Shown: piece by piece, positions 16,564 through 23,164 of the stretch | Position numbering within the stretch: the stretch's first letter is position 1 | Layout of the letters: each line of letters starts with the position of its first letter | DNA from: an uncultured Methylophaga sp. | GTDB taxonomy: Bacteria; Pseudomonadota; Gammaproteobacteria; GCF-002020875 | Direction of reading: 5' to 3' | NCBI GenBank assembly: GCA_937877715.1 | Contig: CALEHW010000047.1 | Span: 1-33,131 of the forward strand | Length of the DNA: 33,131 bases | Position numbers and translations under genes: made by a program | The notes under the pieces: model-generated | What the model was told of the DNA's origin: nothing | The model's database searches: none | The model's input: the letters and a program-made list of their open reading frames with translations, nothing else

Positions 16564-16708
16564 AAATTATTACTCAGATTGCCGACTGTAGGGTTCCAGT
16601 GCAAGGCAGAAAATGTAAATTTATCTTGATGCCCGTGGGTACAAGTGTAAATGATCATTTTCAAACGCCGCAATGGGGCGCTACAGTCGGTAAGCTGAGT
16701 AAGAATTT
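16564..16708. repeat. 145-bp imperfect palindrome between dsrC and dsrM
   Basis: Arms 16564-16591 and 16681-16708 (28 bases) are complementary except at three positions. An inner pair, GAAAATG with CATTTTC, continues the fold towards a central hairpin around CTTG...CAAG. The right arm ends on the first base of the dsrC stop codon region, so the structure begins where dsrC ends on the mRNA. It may be a processing or stabilising element that sets dsrC transcript levels apart from dsrM onward, or an inserted MITE-like element. Confidence 0.8.
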
Positions 16709-17043
16709 TAGATACAGCCTGTTGGCTTGGGTAGCCCACCAATCTTACAAGCCTGCTTTGCTGGACCATATGGGAACAGCTCGTAGAGATACTTGCTATT
16801 ACCCTTGTCCTTGCCAAGCTTCTTACCAATTGCCTTGGTCAGTACACGTACTGCAGGGGCAATCTGATACTCGTCATAGTACTCACGCAAGAAGTCAATG
16901 ACCTCCCAATGTGAATCAGTCAGTTCAACCTCTTCAGTCTCAGCCAATGCTGTTGCAATTTCCCTATTCCAGTCATTGATATCAGCGAGGTAACCTTCCT
17001 CATCTACTTCAACTTCACTTCCGTTTACGTCCATACTTGGCAT
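16708..17043 (-). CDS. dsrC: DsrC, sulfur carrier of the Dsr pathway
   Basis: This 111-residue cytoplasmic carrier has both redox cysteines of true DsrC. They are C99 (KQACKIGG) and the penultimate C110 (KPTGCI), ten residues apart on the flexible C-terminal arm. The DsrC-type loop (KLGKDKGNSKYLYELFP) is also present. It accepts sulfur from DsrEFH and delivers it to DsrAB, and the oxidised form is the substrate of DsrMKJOP. The ATG at 17043 has AGGAG 7 bases upstream. The 51-bp AT-rich gap after dsrH includes a possible TATATT -10 element, so a separate promoter is conceivable. A large palindrome follows the stop codon. Confidence 0.98.
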   Translation of the reverse strand: MPSMDVNGSEVEVDEEGYLADINDWNREIATALAETEEVELTDSHWEVIDFLREYYDEYQIAPAVRVLTKAIGKKLGKDKGNSKYLYELFPYGPAKQACKIGGLPKPTGCI

Positions 17044-17094
17044 AACGTCTCTCCTAAAAAATATACGAAAAAATAAAATCTAAAAACCTGTTAT

Positions 17095-17382
17095 CTATAC
17101 CCAGGATTGAACCCCGTCACCATTGGCGACAAGATCAACAAAATCTGGGTAGTCAATAAGATCAATTCCATCAACCAGATTACCCTCGATTCCTCGAGCA
17201 GCCACGTCACTTTGTAACGCCACAACCTTTGCCCTGGAGAGCTGATCCTCAACTGAACTGCCTTTCAGTGCTGCGTAGACACCATCCTCAATCAGCAGGA
17301 CCGTACTACTTTCAGCAGCATGGGCCATACAAGAGGTAAATGAATCCTTCTCGAAAGGCGACTTGTTTACAATATGTAGCAT
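17095..17382 (-). CDS. dsrH: DsrH, sulfurtransferase subunit (TusB homologue)
   Basis: This 95-residue subunit belongs to the DsrE2F2H2 hexamer that passes sulfur to DsrC. The N-terminus MLHIVNKSPFEKDSFTSC matches the TusB/DsrH pattern with C18 in the conserved position, and the C-terminus ends QSWV with the conserved Trp. AGGGGA lies 8 bases before the ATG at 17382. It is 19 bases after dsrF. The trio dsrEFH is characteristic of sulfur oxidisers and is not found in sulfate reducers' dsr clusters. Confidence 0.95.
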   Translation of the reverse strand: MLHIVNKSPFEKDSFTSCMAHAAESSTVLLIEDGVYAALKGSSVEDQLSRAKVVALQSDVAARGIEGNLVDGIDLIDYPDFVDLVANGDGVQSWV

Positions 17383-17401
17383 AATTTAATCCCCTTCTAT
17401 C

Positions 17402-17809
17402 CTAGAAACTGAGAACCACTTCACTCTCTTCCATGAGATCACGAACCTCATCAGCAGAGACAAGATGCATAGATGATTTTTCAGCCCAATCATCATCCTC
17501 ATCCTCATAGGTAAGTGCCATCAGATCATCCATGGTCATACCACGAGCCTCTAACGACTCTTTTTCAACATAGATCTTGTTAACATCATAATCACCCAAC
17601 GCGTTGAACGTTGGTGAGAAGTTCTTCATTCCTGAAGCTTCACTATTTTGATCCTTCTTCAGCTGAAAAACGCCATCATCCATAAATACCAGGCTTACAT
17701 CCTGATCAAAAGCTGCACCAATCAGAACCACCTCAAGTGATTCCAACGCATATACAGTTCCGTAAGGGGCTCTACGATTCACATAGAGAAACTTTTTAAT
17801 ATCAGACAT
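17402..17809 (-). CDS. dsrF: DsrF, sulfurtransferase subunit (TusC homologue)
   Basis: This 135-residue protein has the DsrE-like fold and no cysteine, as expected for the non-catalytic DsrF/TusC partner. Recognisable segments are PYGTVYALESLEVVLIGAAF and SLVFMDDGVFQL. The C-terminal third is acidic (YEDEDDDW). AGGAG lies 8 bases before the ATG. The 14-bp gap to dsrE indicates co-translation in the DsrEFH complex. Confidence 0.95.
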   Translation of the reverse strand: MSDIKKFLYVNRRAPYGTVYALESLEVVLIGAAFDQDVSLVFMDDGVFQLKKDQNSEASGMKNFSPTFNALGDYDVNKIYVEKESLEARGMTMDDLMALTYEDEDDDWAEKSSMHLVSADEVRDLMEESEVVLSF

Positions 17810-17823
17810 TTGTGCTTCTCCTA

Positions 17824-18216
17824 TTAATCACCAAAGACAACTAGACGATCAGACTGAACCCCAGCCTCAATCAGCTGACCAAGACCAGAGATGCGAAAAC
17901 CATCCATGATATTGGTCGCATCCTTGCCATTACGCTCTGCCTCACCATCGTCCACAATGCCGCGACGCTGGGCTGCTGCAACACAGATCACCAGATCAAG
18001 CTCATGCTCCTTGGATAGATCACTCCAGCGCTGCTGAACATTACGATCATCCTGTGGCGGGGTTGCCAGACGGGTCCCGTTGTTTACACCATCGTGGTAG
18101 AAGAAGACACGAAAAATCTCATGTCCCTTCTCCAATGCTGCCTTTACAAAATTATAGGCACTATCAGAGGCCTGATGCTGATATGGCCCCTCATTTACCT
18201 GAACTGAAATTTTCAT
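17824..18216 (-). CDS. dsrE: DsrE, catalytic sulfurtransferase subunit (TusD homologue)
   Basis: This 130-residue subunit carries C78 in DLVICVAAAQRRG, the same position as the sulfur-carrying Cys78 shown for A. vinosum DsrE. The N-terminus KISVQVNEGPYQHQASDSAYNF and the segment VFFYHDGVNNG are typical of the TusD/DsrE fold. AAGGA lies 8 bases before the ATG at 18216. It follows dsrB by 57 bases and is followed closely by dsrF and dsrH. Confidence 0.96.
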   Translation of the reverse strand: MKISVQVNEGPYQHQASDSAYNFVKAALEKGHEIFRVFFYHDGVNNGTRLATPPQDDRNVQQRWSDLSKEHELDLVICVAAAQRRGIVDDGEAERNGKDATNIMDGFRISGLGQLIEAGVQSDRLVVFGD

Positions 18217-18273
18217 CTAAACAATCCTTTTTAATACTTAAAAAACAGGTTAAAGATTCTTGTTACAATAGAA

Positions 18274-19347
18274 TCAGAAACGGATATGTGTAGAGGCATT
18301 CAGTCTGGCAGTTGCGCCACGCCAGGTATCAATATGGTATTTAGTGAATGGAAGACCTGTCTTCTCAAAGAATGCTGGCCAGCCAATACGCTCAGCCCAC
18401 TCACCCATACGCTCCCAATCTCTCGCATCCTCTTTGTAGACTGCAAGAATCTTCTTGACCACAGCGCCAACCTCGGGCCAGCGTGGAGGATTGTTGGGAA
18501 GGCCAGCTGCAACCAGCTTGTGGAACATCGGCTTGCTACGTGCGTTGGAGTGTTTGCCACCAACCCAAACAGCCAGCTTGGAGTGCTCAGGATCATTGAT
18601 CAACATTGGAGGACATGGTGGGAAGCATGCACCACAGCAGACACATTTCTTCTCATCAACCTCAAGTGAGGGCTGACCATTTACCACTGCTGGACGAATC
18701 GCCGCTACTGGACAACGTGCCACAACAGTTGGGCGCTCACAGACGCCGGAAACCAGATCATGGTTAATTTTTGGTGGCTTGGTATGCTGAATATTGATTG
18801 CAATATCGCCTTGGCCACCACAGTTGATCTGACAGCATGAAGAGGTAATCTTCACACGATTAGGCATCTCTTCACGAATAAATTCTTCATGCAGCTCATC
18901 CATTAGGGACTTAACCGCACCAGATGCGTCAGTTCCAGGAATATCACAATGCATCCAACCCTGGGTATGGGAGATACTTGTAATGGAAGGTCCGGTTCCG
19001 CCAACAGGGAATCCCTCTTCATTCAGGCGCTCAATAAGTGGTGCCACACGGCTCTCATCCTTACAGAGGAACTCAGCATTATTACGCACAGTAAAGCGGA
19101 TATAACCATCACTAAACTCATCAGCAATATCTGCCAACATGCGAATAGTGTATAGATCCATCTGACGCTGGGTACCACAACGGACACTCCAGATCTCATC
19201 ACCAGATTTGGCAACATGGTGAAGTACGCCAGGACGAGGGCGATCATGGAACTTCCATGCTCCATAGTTCTCTTTCATGATTGGGTGCATAAACGGTATT
19301 GCGCTTGGTACACCAGTCTCCTCCGGCATGCGGGGTGCTTCTGCCAT
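18274..19347 (-). CDS. dsrB: DsrB, reverse dissimilatory sulfite reductase beta subunit
   Basis: This 357-residue subunit of the siroheme enzyme works with DsrA to oxidise DsrC-bound sulfur to sulfite. The cluster/siroheme region has C134 (GWMHCDIPGTD) and SSCCQINCGG (169-178). The inserted ferredoxin domain has C212 (RCPVAAI) and CVCCGACFPPC (235-245). The pattern MKENYGAWKFHDRPRPGV near the N-terminus is typical. GGAGAA lies about 8 bases before the ATG. The gap after dsrA is 53 bases. Confidence 0.98.
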   Translation of the reverse strand: MAEAPRMPEETGVPSAIPFMHPIMKENYGAWKFHDRPRPGVLHHVAKSGDEIWSVRCGTQRQMDLYTIRMLADIADEFSDGYIRFTVRNNAEFLCKDESRVAPLIERLNEEGFPVGGTGPSITSISHTQGWMHCDIPGTDASGAVKSLMDELHEEFIREEMPNRVKITSSCCQINCGGQGDIAINIQHTKPPKINHDLVSGVCERPTVVARCPVAAIRPAVVNGQPSLEVDEKKCVCCGACFPPCPPMLINDPEHSKLAVWVGGKHSNARSKPMFHKLVAAGLPNNPPRWPEVGAVVKKILAVYKEDARDWERMGEWAERIGWPAFFEKTGLPFTKYHIDTWRGATARLNASTHIRF

Positions 19348-19400
19348 AATTCTTCTCCAATTACTCTATTGTTTTAACTCAATAAACTCTTAAGATTGCT

Positions 19401-20753
19401 TTACGCGCTCTCTCTTTCTTCCCACTTGGCCACCTCGTCATCCCAATCATCCATACGGACATATGGGGTTGTACGCGGCACAGAAACCATATTGGGATCA
19501 ATCTCCAGATCCATCCCCTCTAGGTAAGCAGGCAGACCAATACGTTCGATCATCTCACCAGAGCGCTCATGCTCCAGGGCATTCTCTGCAAAGAAGTCTA
19601 CATGGTCACCACAGATCTCGAGGAAACGCTCCTTGTCTTCCTCAGTCTCCAACCTCATGAATGGAACAATAACGTTACCGAAGAGATCTCCAATCTTCAG
19701 GGTACGCTTACCACCCATCAGAATAGTGACTCCCTTGTCATCACCCTGGGCAAGAATGGCATCTCCATCCTTACCAACATACTTTTGGCTCTGTGAAGAG
19801 ACAACGTTGATACAGTGCATACACTTAACACACTCTTTATTAGTTATTTCAAGAGCTGTATCCTCACCCATGCTCATGCACTGTGTTGGGCAGCGACTGA
19901 TAATGTTATCAGTGACATACTTAGCGCCCTTATCTGCAACAAATGCCTTCCACCCGTCTTGGTTAATCTTGATGTCATCACGCCAGGTACCAATCACTGC
20001 CATATCGGCACGCTGAATGGCGTTAGTACAGTCATTTGGACAACCAGAGAACTTCCACTTCATCTTGTATGGAAGTGCAGGACGGTGCATGTCATCGAGG
20101 AACTCATTAATTGTGGCCTGCAGGAGGTCACCTTCATTGTAGCATGACTGCTCACAGCGGGCAGCGCCAACACAGGATGCCGCAGTACGGACAGCTGGGC
20201 CTGCACCACCGAGATCAAAACAGAAGTCTTCAACACCAAGATCCTTAAAGGTCTCAGTATCATTCAACTTATCAAACGCAACCTGTACACCATCTGTATC
20301 AGTACCCTGAAGCAGAATGTCGCCAGACTGGCCATGCAGGCACATAAGACCGGTTCCAGTTTCACCCCAGACATCACACATTTTTCTGAGAAGATCCGAA
20401 GTATAGTGCAGACCCGCAGGTGGCATGATACGTACTGTATGGAACTCCAGCGCATCGGGATACATGGTCTCGCCACTCTCGTTCTTCAGCTCAGAGAAGC
20501 GGGGAATGATACCGCCACCATAACCGATAACACCTACAGTACCGCCCTTCCAGTAACCGCGACGGTTAACGAAGGATTGCTCCAGGGTACCAGTAACGCC
20601 ACGCATCATCTTACTGTGCTTGGTATCTGATGCCGCAATACGTTTCAATGAACCAACATAACTTGGCCAAGGACCATTTTCCAGCTCATCAAGGTTAGGG
20701 GTTGGAATATCCAGCTCAGGGATATTTGTATTCAGCTTGGTCTTCTCTGACAT
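19401..20753 (-). CDS. dsrA: DsrA, reverse dissimilatory sulfite reductase alpha subunit
   Basis: This 450-residue subunit is the first gene of the dsr operon. The siroheme-[4Fe-4S] ligands follow the C-x5-C and C-x3-C pattern at C194, C200, C238 and C242 (SCVGAARCEQSC; SGCPNDC). The ferredoxin insertion has C288, C292, C308, C311 and C314 (RCPTQC; ECVKCMHC). Length and layout match oxidative-type DsrA. The ATG at 20753 has AAGGAG about 10 bases upstream. A candidate promoter lies far upstream near 21046-21074, giving a leader of nearly 300 bases with two mutually exclusive hairpins. Regulation by the divergent NarX/NarL-type pair is inferred from position. Confidence 0.98.
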   Translation of the reverse strand: MSEKTKLNTNIPELDIPTPNLDELENGPWPSYVGSLKRIAASDTKHSKMMRGVTGTLEQSFVNRRGYWKGGTVGVIGYGGGIIPRFSELKNESGETMYPDALEFHTVRIMPPAGLHYTSDLLRKMCDVWGETGTGLMCLHGQSGDILLQGTDTDGVQVAFDKLNDTETFKDLGVEDFCFDLGGAGPAVRTAASCVGAARCEQSCYNEGDLLQATINEFLDDMHRPALPYKMKWKFSGCPNDCTNAIQRADMAVIGTWRDDIKINQDGWKAFVADKGAKYVTDNIISRCPTQCMSMGEDTALEITNKECVKCMHCINVVSSQSQKYVGKDGDAILAQGDDKGVTILMGGKRTLKIGDLFGNVIVPFMRLETEEDKERFLEICGDHVDFFAENALEHERSGEMIERIGLPAYLEGMDLEIDPNMVSVPRTTPYVRMDDWDDEVAKWEERESA

Positions 20754-20905
20754 TTGTAAGGCGCTCCTTAACGTTTACCAGTCAATCACTTTCTCGTTAT
20801 GCTCGTCGCCCGCCTCCAGCACAATCGGCTACAGGGACAACAGATAGCACAACGCCAAAAAAATCACTTTCCAATTCGGGCTGAAGTTCTACCTCCAGCG
20901 ACAAT

Positions 20906-20938
20906 GAGAGTTATATCAGAACTCTCTTAAATTGAGAG
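20906..20938 (-). promoter_or_regulatory. Overlapping alternative hairpins in the dsrA leader
   Basis: GAGAGTT (20906-20912) pairs perfectly with AACTCTC (20920-20926) around a 7-base loop. The same CTCTC (20922-20926) can instead pair with GAGAG at 20934-20938 around another 7-base loop. Both lie in the expected untranslated leader of dsrA, 150-185 bases before the start codon. The two stems exclude each other, as in attenuators or switches. Confidence 0.4.
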
Positions 20939-21001
20939 CTGAAGTATGTCAGAGCAATCTGGACGATTCAACGCGATTAACCTCTTTTTCGACAGGCAAT
21001 C

Positions 21002-21030
21002 GGGATACCCTACATACCCCCAATGGGATA
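21002..21030. promoter_or_regulatory. Cluster of four TAYCCC motifs, candidate NarL-type operator
   Basis: Reverse-oriented GGGATA at 21002-21007 and 21025-21030 alternate with TACCC at 21006-21010 and TACCCC at 21015-21020. The right half reads TACCCCC-AA-TGGGATA, close to the 7-2-7 inverted heptamer layout of NarL sites (TACYYMT and its complement). It is centred about 35 bases before the start predicted from the plus-strand TATAAT. Confidence 0.45.
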
Positions 21031-21044
21031 TATTTGATATTGTT

Positions 21045-21050
21045 TATAAT
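21045..21050 (+). promoter_or_regulatory. Putative -10 box for the plus-strand operon
   Basis: This is a perfect TATAAT about 115 bases before the ATG at 21165. The 17-bp-spaced -35 position (AATGGG) does not match consensus, as expected if an activator is required; the TAYCCC cluster occupies that position. Confidence 0.5.
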
Positions 21051-21074
21051 GAAATCATTATATTACGGCCTCAA
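21046..21074 (-). promoter_or_regulatory. Putative dsrA promoter
   Basis: On the minus strand, TTGAGG (21069-21074) and CATTAT (21046-21051) are 17 bp apart and each matches four of six consensus bases. The -10 overlaps the divergent TATAAT, so polymerase binding to the two promoters would be mutually exclusive. The resulting leader of dsrA would be about 285 bases. Confidence 0.4.
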
Positions 21075-21081
21075 CCTCGAT

Positions 21082-21115
21082 ATCGGGACAATATATCCTC
21101 TTGTGTCCGCCCGAT
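21082..21115. promoter_or_regulatory. Interrupted dyad in the divergent region
   Basis: ATCGGGACA at 21082-21090 is mirrored by TGTCC at 21104-21108 and CCGAT at 21111-21115, with a 3-base insertion in the right arm. It lies just upstream of the dsrA -35 candidate and in the leader of the plus-strand operon. It could bind a dimeric regulator; a chance match is possible. Confidence 0.35.
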
Positions 21116-21164
21116 CCGCCCTAATATATACTGAATAAGTTGGTTATTAGCGAGAGATAGAATC

Positions 21165-21350
21165 ATGTTGAATTTGAGCGAGGTGCTGATGGAACGGCAG
21201 CACCAGATGGATGGCTTTGAGGATCTGGTCCGGGCAGTACATGAACAGGCGCGCGCCAAAAACGAGCGCTTCTTCCGCATGGATGTCCGCCCACCCTTCG
21301 CGGATACCCCGGAGAATTGGGAGGATAGACTAGAGGCAGCCTTTTACTAG
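21165..21350 (+). CDS. Small charged protein, first gene of the dsr-divergent operon, uncharacterised
   Basis: The 61-residue product begins MLNLSEVLMERQHQMDGFED and ends DTPENWEDRLEAAFY. An amphipathic helix rich in Arg, Glu and Gln (about 4-36) is followed by a Pro-containing linker (DVRPPFADTP) and an acidic tail. It has no cysteine, signal peptide or membrane helix. The ribosome site GAGAG is weak to fair. It is followed after 17 bases by the next gene. I do not recognise a family; size and charge suggest an adaptor or partner of the proteins encoded next to it. Confidence 0.7.
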   Translation: MLNLSEVLMERQHQMDGFEDLVRAVHEQARAKNERFFRMDVRPPFADTPENWEDRLEAAFY

Positions 21351-21367
21351 GCATAGGTTAAGAGATA

Positions 21368-22030
21368 GTGGAAAATTTTAATATCGAAGAGAGTGAAGAG
21401 AGCATGGAGTCACGCCTGGCCGATCTGGAGGCAAGACTACAAGAGCTCTCTCCCTCAACTGAACGTGCCGAGCTACTGCTTGATTACGGCACCCTGCTAC
21501 TCGGATTGCAGCAGAAGAGGGAGGCCTGGGATGTTGCCTGGGAAGCGTTCAACATATTCACTGCAGAGGAGGTTTGGGAGCTGGCTGTGGTTGCTACCGA
21601 TATCCTGGTCTCTGCCGATCAGGATGACTCCATGATTGCCCTGGCCCATGGGATCTGGCTCGGCATCACCTATCCTATCAACCCGGAAACCACTACCGCC
21701 ATTCTGCAACACATGATCGATGAGTCCCCTGTGGGTTCTGATACTGCAGCAGTTGCCGCCGTCACCTCACACTTTCTCGCCGACCATCGGCGCCGGGAGG
21801 GACAGAGTGGAGACAACCTCCTGTTTTTAACCAGTCAGCGCCTAGCCGAGGTTGCTGCCCAGCACCGCAACATCAAGAGTCAGGATGAGTTTGATATCTG
21901 GATGGCGGGCAACGAGTTTGACAACCCCGACTCATTCCTCCCCAAACTCTCTGCCGCTGTCGATGCCCTGGCCGATGGAACATGGTGGATAAATCGTGAT
22001 GCGCTACGTACAGCACTACCCAAGACATAG
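21368..22030 (+). CDS. TPR-like helical protein, uncharacterised
   Basis: The product is 220 residues from the GTG at 21368; an internal ATG at 21404 would shorten it by 12. The sequence is almost entirely helical. The stretch LLDYGTLLLGLQQKREAWDVAW has the spacing of tetratricopeptide-type repeats. The C-terminal half includes AEVAAQHRNIKSQDEFDIWM and GTWWINRDALRTALP. There is no cysteine, signal peptide or membrane segment, so it is probably a cytoplasmic scaffold or regulator. It ends 14 bases before the Cas6-like gene, which suggests that the two proteins work together. I know of no named family. Confidence 0.75.
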   Translation: MENFNIEESEESMESRLADLEARLQELSPSTERAELLLDYGTLLLGLQQKREAWDVAWEAFNIFTAEEVWELAVVATDILVSADQDDSMIALAHGIWLGITYPINPETTTAILQHMIDESPVGSDTAAVAAVTSHFLADHRRREGQSGDNLLFLTSQRLAEVAAQHRNIKSQDEFDIWMAGNEFDNPDSFLPKLSAAVDALADGTWWINRDALRTALPKT

Positions 22031-22044
22031 AACCGGGCCATCAA

Positions 22045-22737
22045 ATGACATTTTGGGAAGAAGATGAAGATGAGAAGCTGGCTACAGTCTCGAATGAGAT
22101 TGTGGATCTGAGCTTTCGGATCCAGTGCAAGATCCTGCCGGTTGATCATGGCTGGGAGCTTGGTCAAGCTATCGTCAAATACCTGCCGTGGCTACCAGAT
22201 GAACCAGATGCAGCCCTACACCAGATTCTAGTGGCAGAATCCGGCAATGGCTGGCTCTCTCCAGAGGGTGGAAATGCCATGCTCTACCCATCCCGCAGAA
22301 CAAGATTGGCCCTGCGCCTGCCAAAACAGCGGGTGGATGAGACCATTGCCGCACTTGACCGGCAGACCCTGAACCTTGCAGATCGATATGAGATTCTGCT
22401 GACCAATCCAGAGCTCCACCAACTGAGCAGACTGACCACACTATATACCCGCTTCGCCATTTTTCATGAGGGAGAGTCGGAAGAGCAGTTCCTTGAGAGA
22501 ACTCAACACCAACTTGCGACACGGAATATTCATCCACGCAAGATGGTTTGTGGACGCATAAACCTGTTGAACAAAGATGGCAAAGAGGTAGTTACTAAAA
22601 GCCTGATGCTGGCAGAGTTGACCCTCAAGGAGTCCATCGCACTACAACAGAGAGGGCTTGATGAGGGAAAAGATTTCGGCTGTGGGTTGTTTTTACCCCA
22701 TAAAACAGTGGAAAATCTCCTCTCGGAAGATAATTAA
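22045..22737 (+). CDS. Cas6/Cmx6-like RAMP protein outside a CRISPR locus
   Basis: The 230-residue product matches the pattern I know for the type I-MYXAN Cas6/Cmx6 family along most of its length. It has an early strand then LPVDHGWELGQAIVKYLPWL (31-50, with H35). RRTRLALRLP (84-93) follows, then LYTRFAIF and QFLERTQHQLATRNI. Near the end are LTLKESIALQQRGL and the glycine-rich loop ending DFGCGLFLP (210-218). Cas6 proteins are RNA endonucleases that cut CRISPR transcripts. No repeat array or other cas gene is present, and the operon is linked to sulfur metabolism, so a different RNA or regulatory role is likely. Here the first loop glycines are partly replaced (GLDEGKD). C169 and C213 are its notable late cysteines. 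Confidence 0.75.
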   Translation: MTFWEEDEDEKLATVSNEIVDLSFRIQCKILPVDHGWELGQAIVKYLPWLPDEPDAALHQILVAESGNGWLSPEGGNAMLYPSRRTRLALRLPKQRVDETIAALDRQTLNLADRYEILLTNPELHQLSRLTTLYTRFAIFHEGESEEQFLERTQHQLATRNIHPRKMVCGRINLLNKDGKEVVTKSLMLAELTLKESIALQQRGLDEGKDFGCGLFLPHKTVENLLSEDN

Positions 22738-22811
22738 TCGAATTCACCGTCCGCTGGAGCTGTTGGACAGTGATATTTTTTTGGAACCAGCTTGAAAGGA
22801 GAAACCAAACC

Positions 22812-23150
22812 ATGAGCTATGAAGTCAATGGAGAGACCATCGAAACCAACCCCAACGGCTATCTTGAGAACATCGATGAGTGGAATAAGGACGTCGCCAG
22901 TGTGATTGCCGAGGAAGAGGGGATCGATATGAGTGACAAGCACTGGGATGTTGTTAACTATCTGCGCGATGAATTTGTAAACAATGGGGGCAATCAGCCC
23001 AATGACCGCCACATGATGAAGGCGCTGGGAGCGGCCTGGGGTGAGAAACTTAAATCCAAGGATCTCTACATGCTATTCCCCAAACAGCCATCCAAACAGG
23101 CCGGCAAGATTGCGGGGCTGCCTGAATCACGTCGCAAAGGCGGGTACTGA
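22812..23150 (+). CDS. Cysteine-less DsrC/TusE-family paralogue
   Basis: This 112-residue protein aligns with DsrC over its whole length. Shared segments are NPNGYLENIDEWNKDVA, the helix MSDKHWDVVNYLRDEF, then LYMLFPKQPSKQAGKIAGLP. It has no cysteine: the inner Cys is Gly98 and the penultimate Cys is Gly111 in a rewritten tail (ESRRKGGY). It therefore cannot carry sulfur as DsrC or TusE do. Such proteins have been set apart as a putative regulatory group (called RspA, as I recall). AAAGGAG lies about 10 bases before the ATG at 22812. It sits between the Cas6-like gene and a NarX-type kinase. Confidence 0.92.
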   Translation: MSYEVNGETIETNPNGYLENIDEWNKDVASVIAEEEGIDMSDKHWDVVNYLRDEFVNNGGNQPNDRHMMKALGAAWGEKLKSKDLYMLFPKQPSKQAGKIAGLPESRRKGGY

Positions 23151-23164
23151 GTATAGCTATTTAA

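Larger units (their letters stand above)
20754..21164. other. 411-bp divergent control region between dsrA and the plus-strand operon
   Basis: I see no convincing gene here. Short plus-strand frames (20932-21138, 20946-21134) have odd composition and no ribosome site of note. The region holds back-to-back -10 candidates at 21045-21051, a cluster of four TAYCCC motifs at 21002-21030, an interrupted dyad at 21082-21115, and alternative hairpins at 20906-20938. It is AT-rich in its centre, unlike the flanking coding DNA. Confidence 0.7.

Noticed and set aside
16551-16829. Minus-strand 92-codon frame across the dsrC-dsrM gap
   Set aside because: It overlaps the dsrC C-terminus out of frame, and its unique part is the palindrome.
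17044-17094. Independent dsrC promoter in the dsrH-dsrC gap
   Set aside because: The gap is AT-rich with a TATATT, but the -35 is poor and the predicted start would fall almost on the ribosome site. Noted in the dsrC entry only.
20932-21138. Short plus-strand frames (68 and 62 codons) in the dsrA divergent region
   Set aside because: Composition is unlike neighbouring genes, there is no convincing ribosome site, and the frames cover promoter-like and dyad elements. A regulatory region explains the sequence better.
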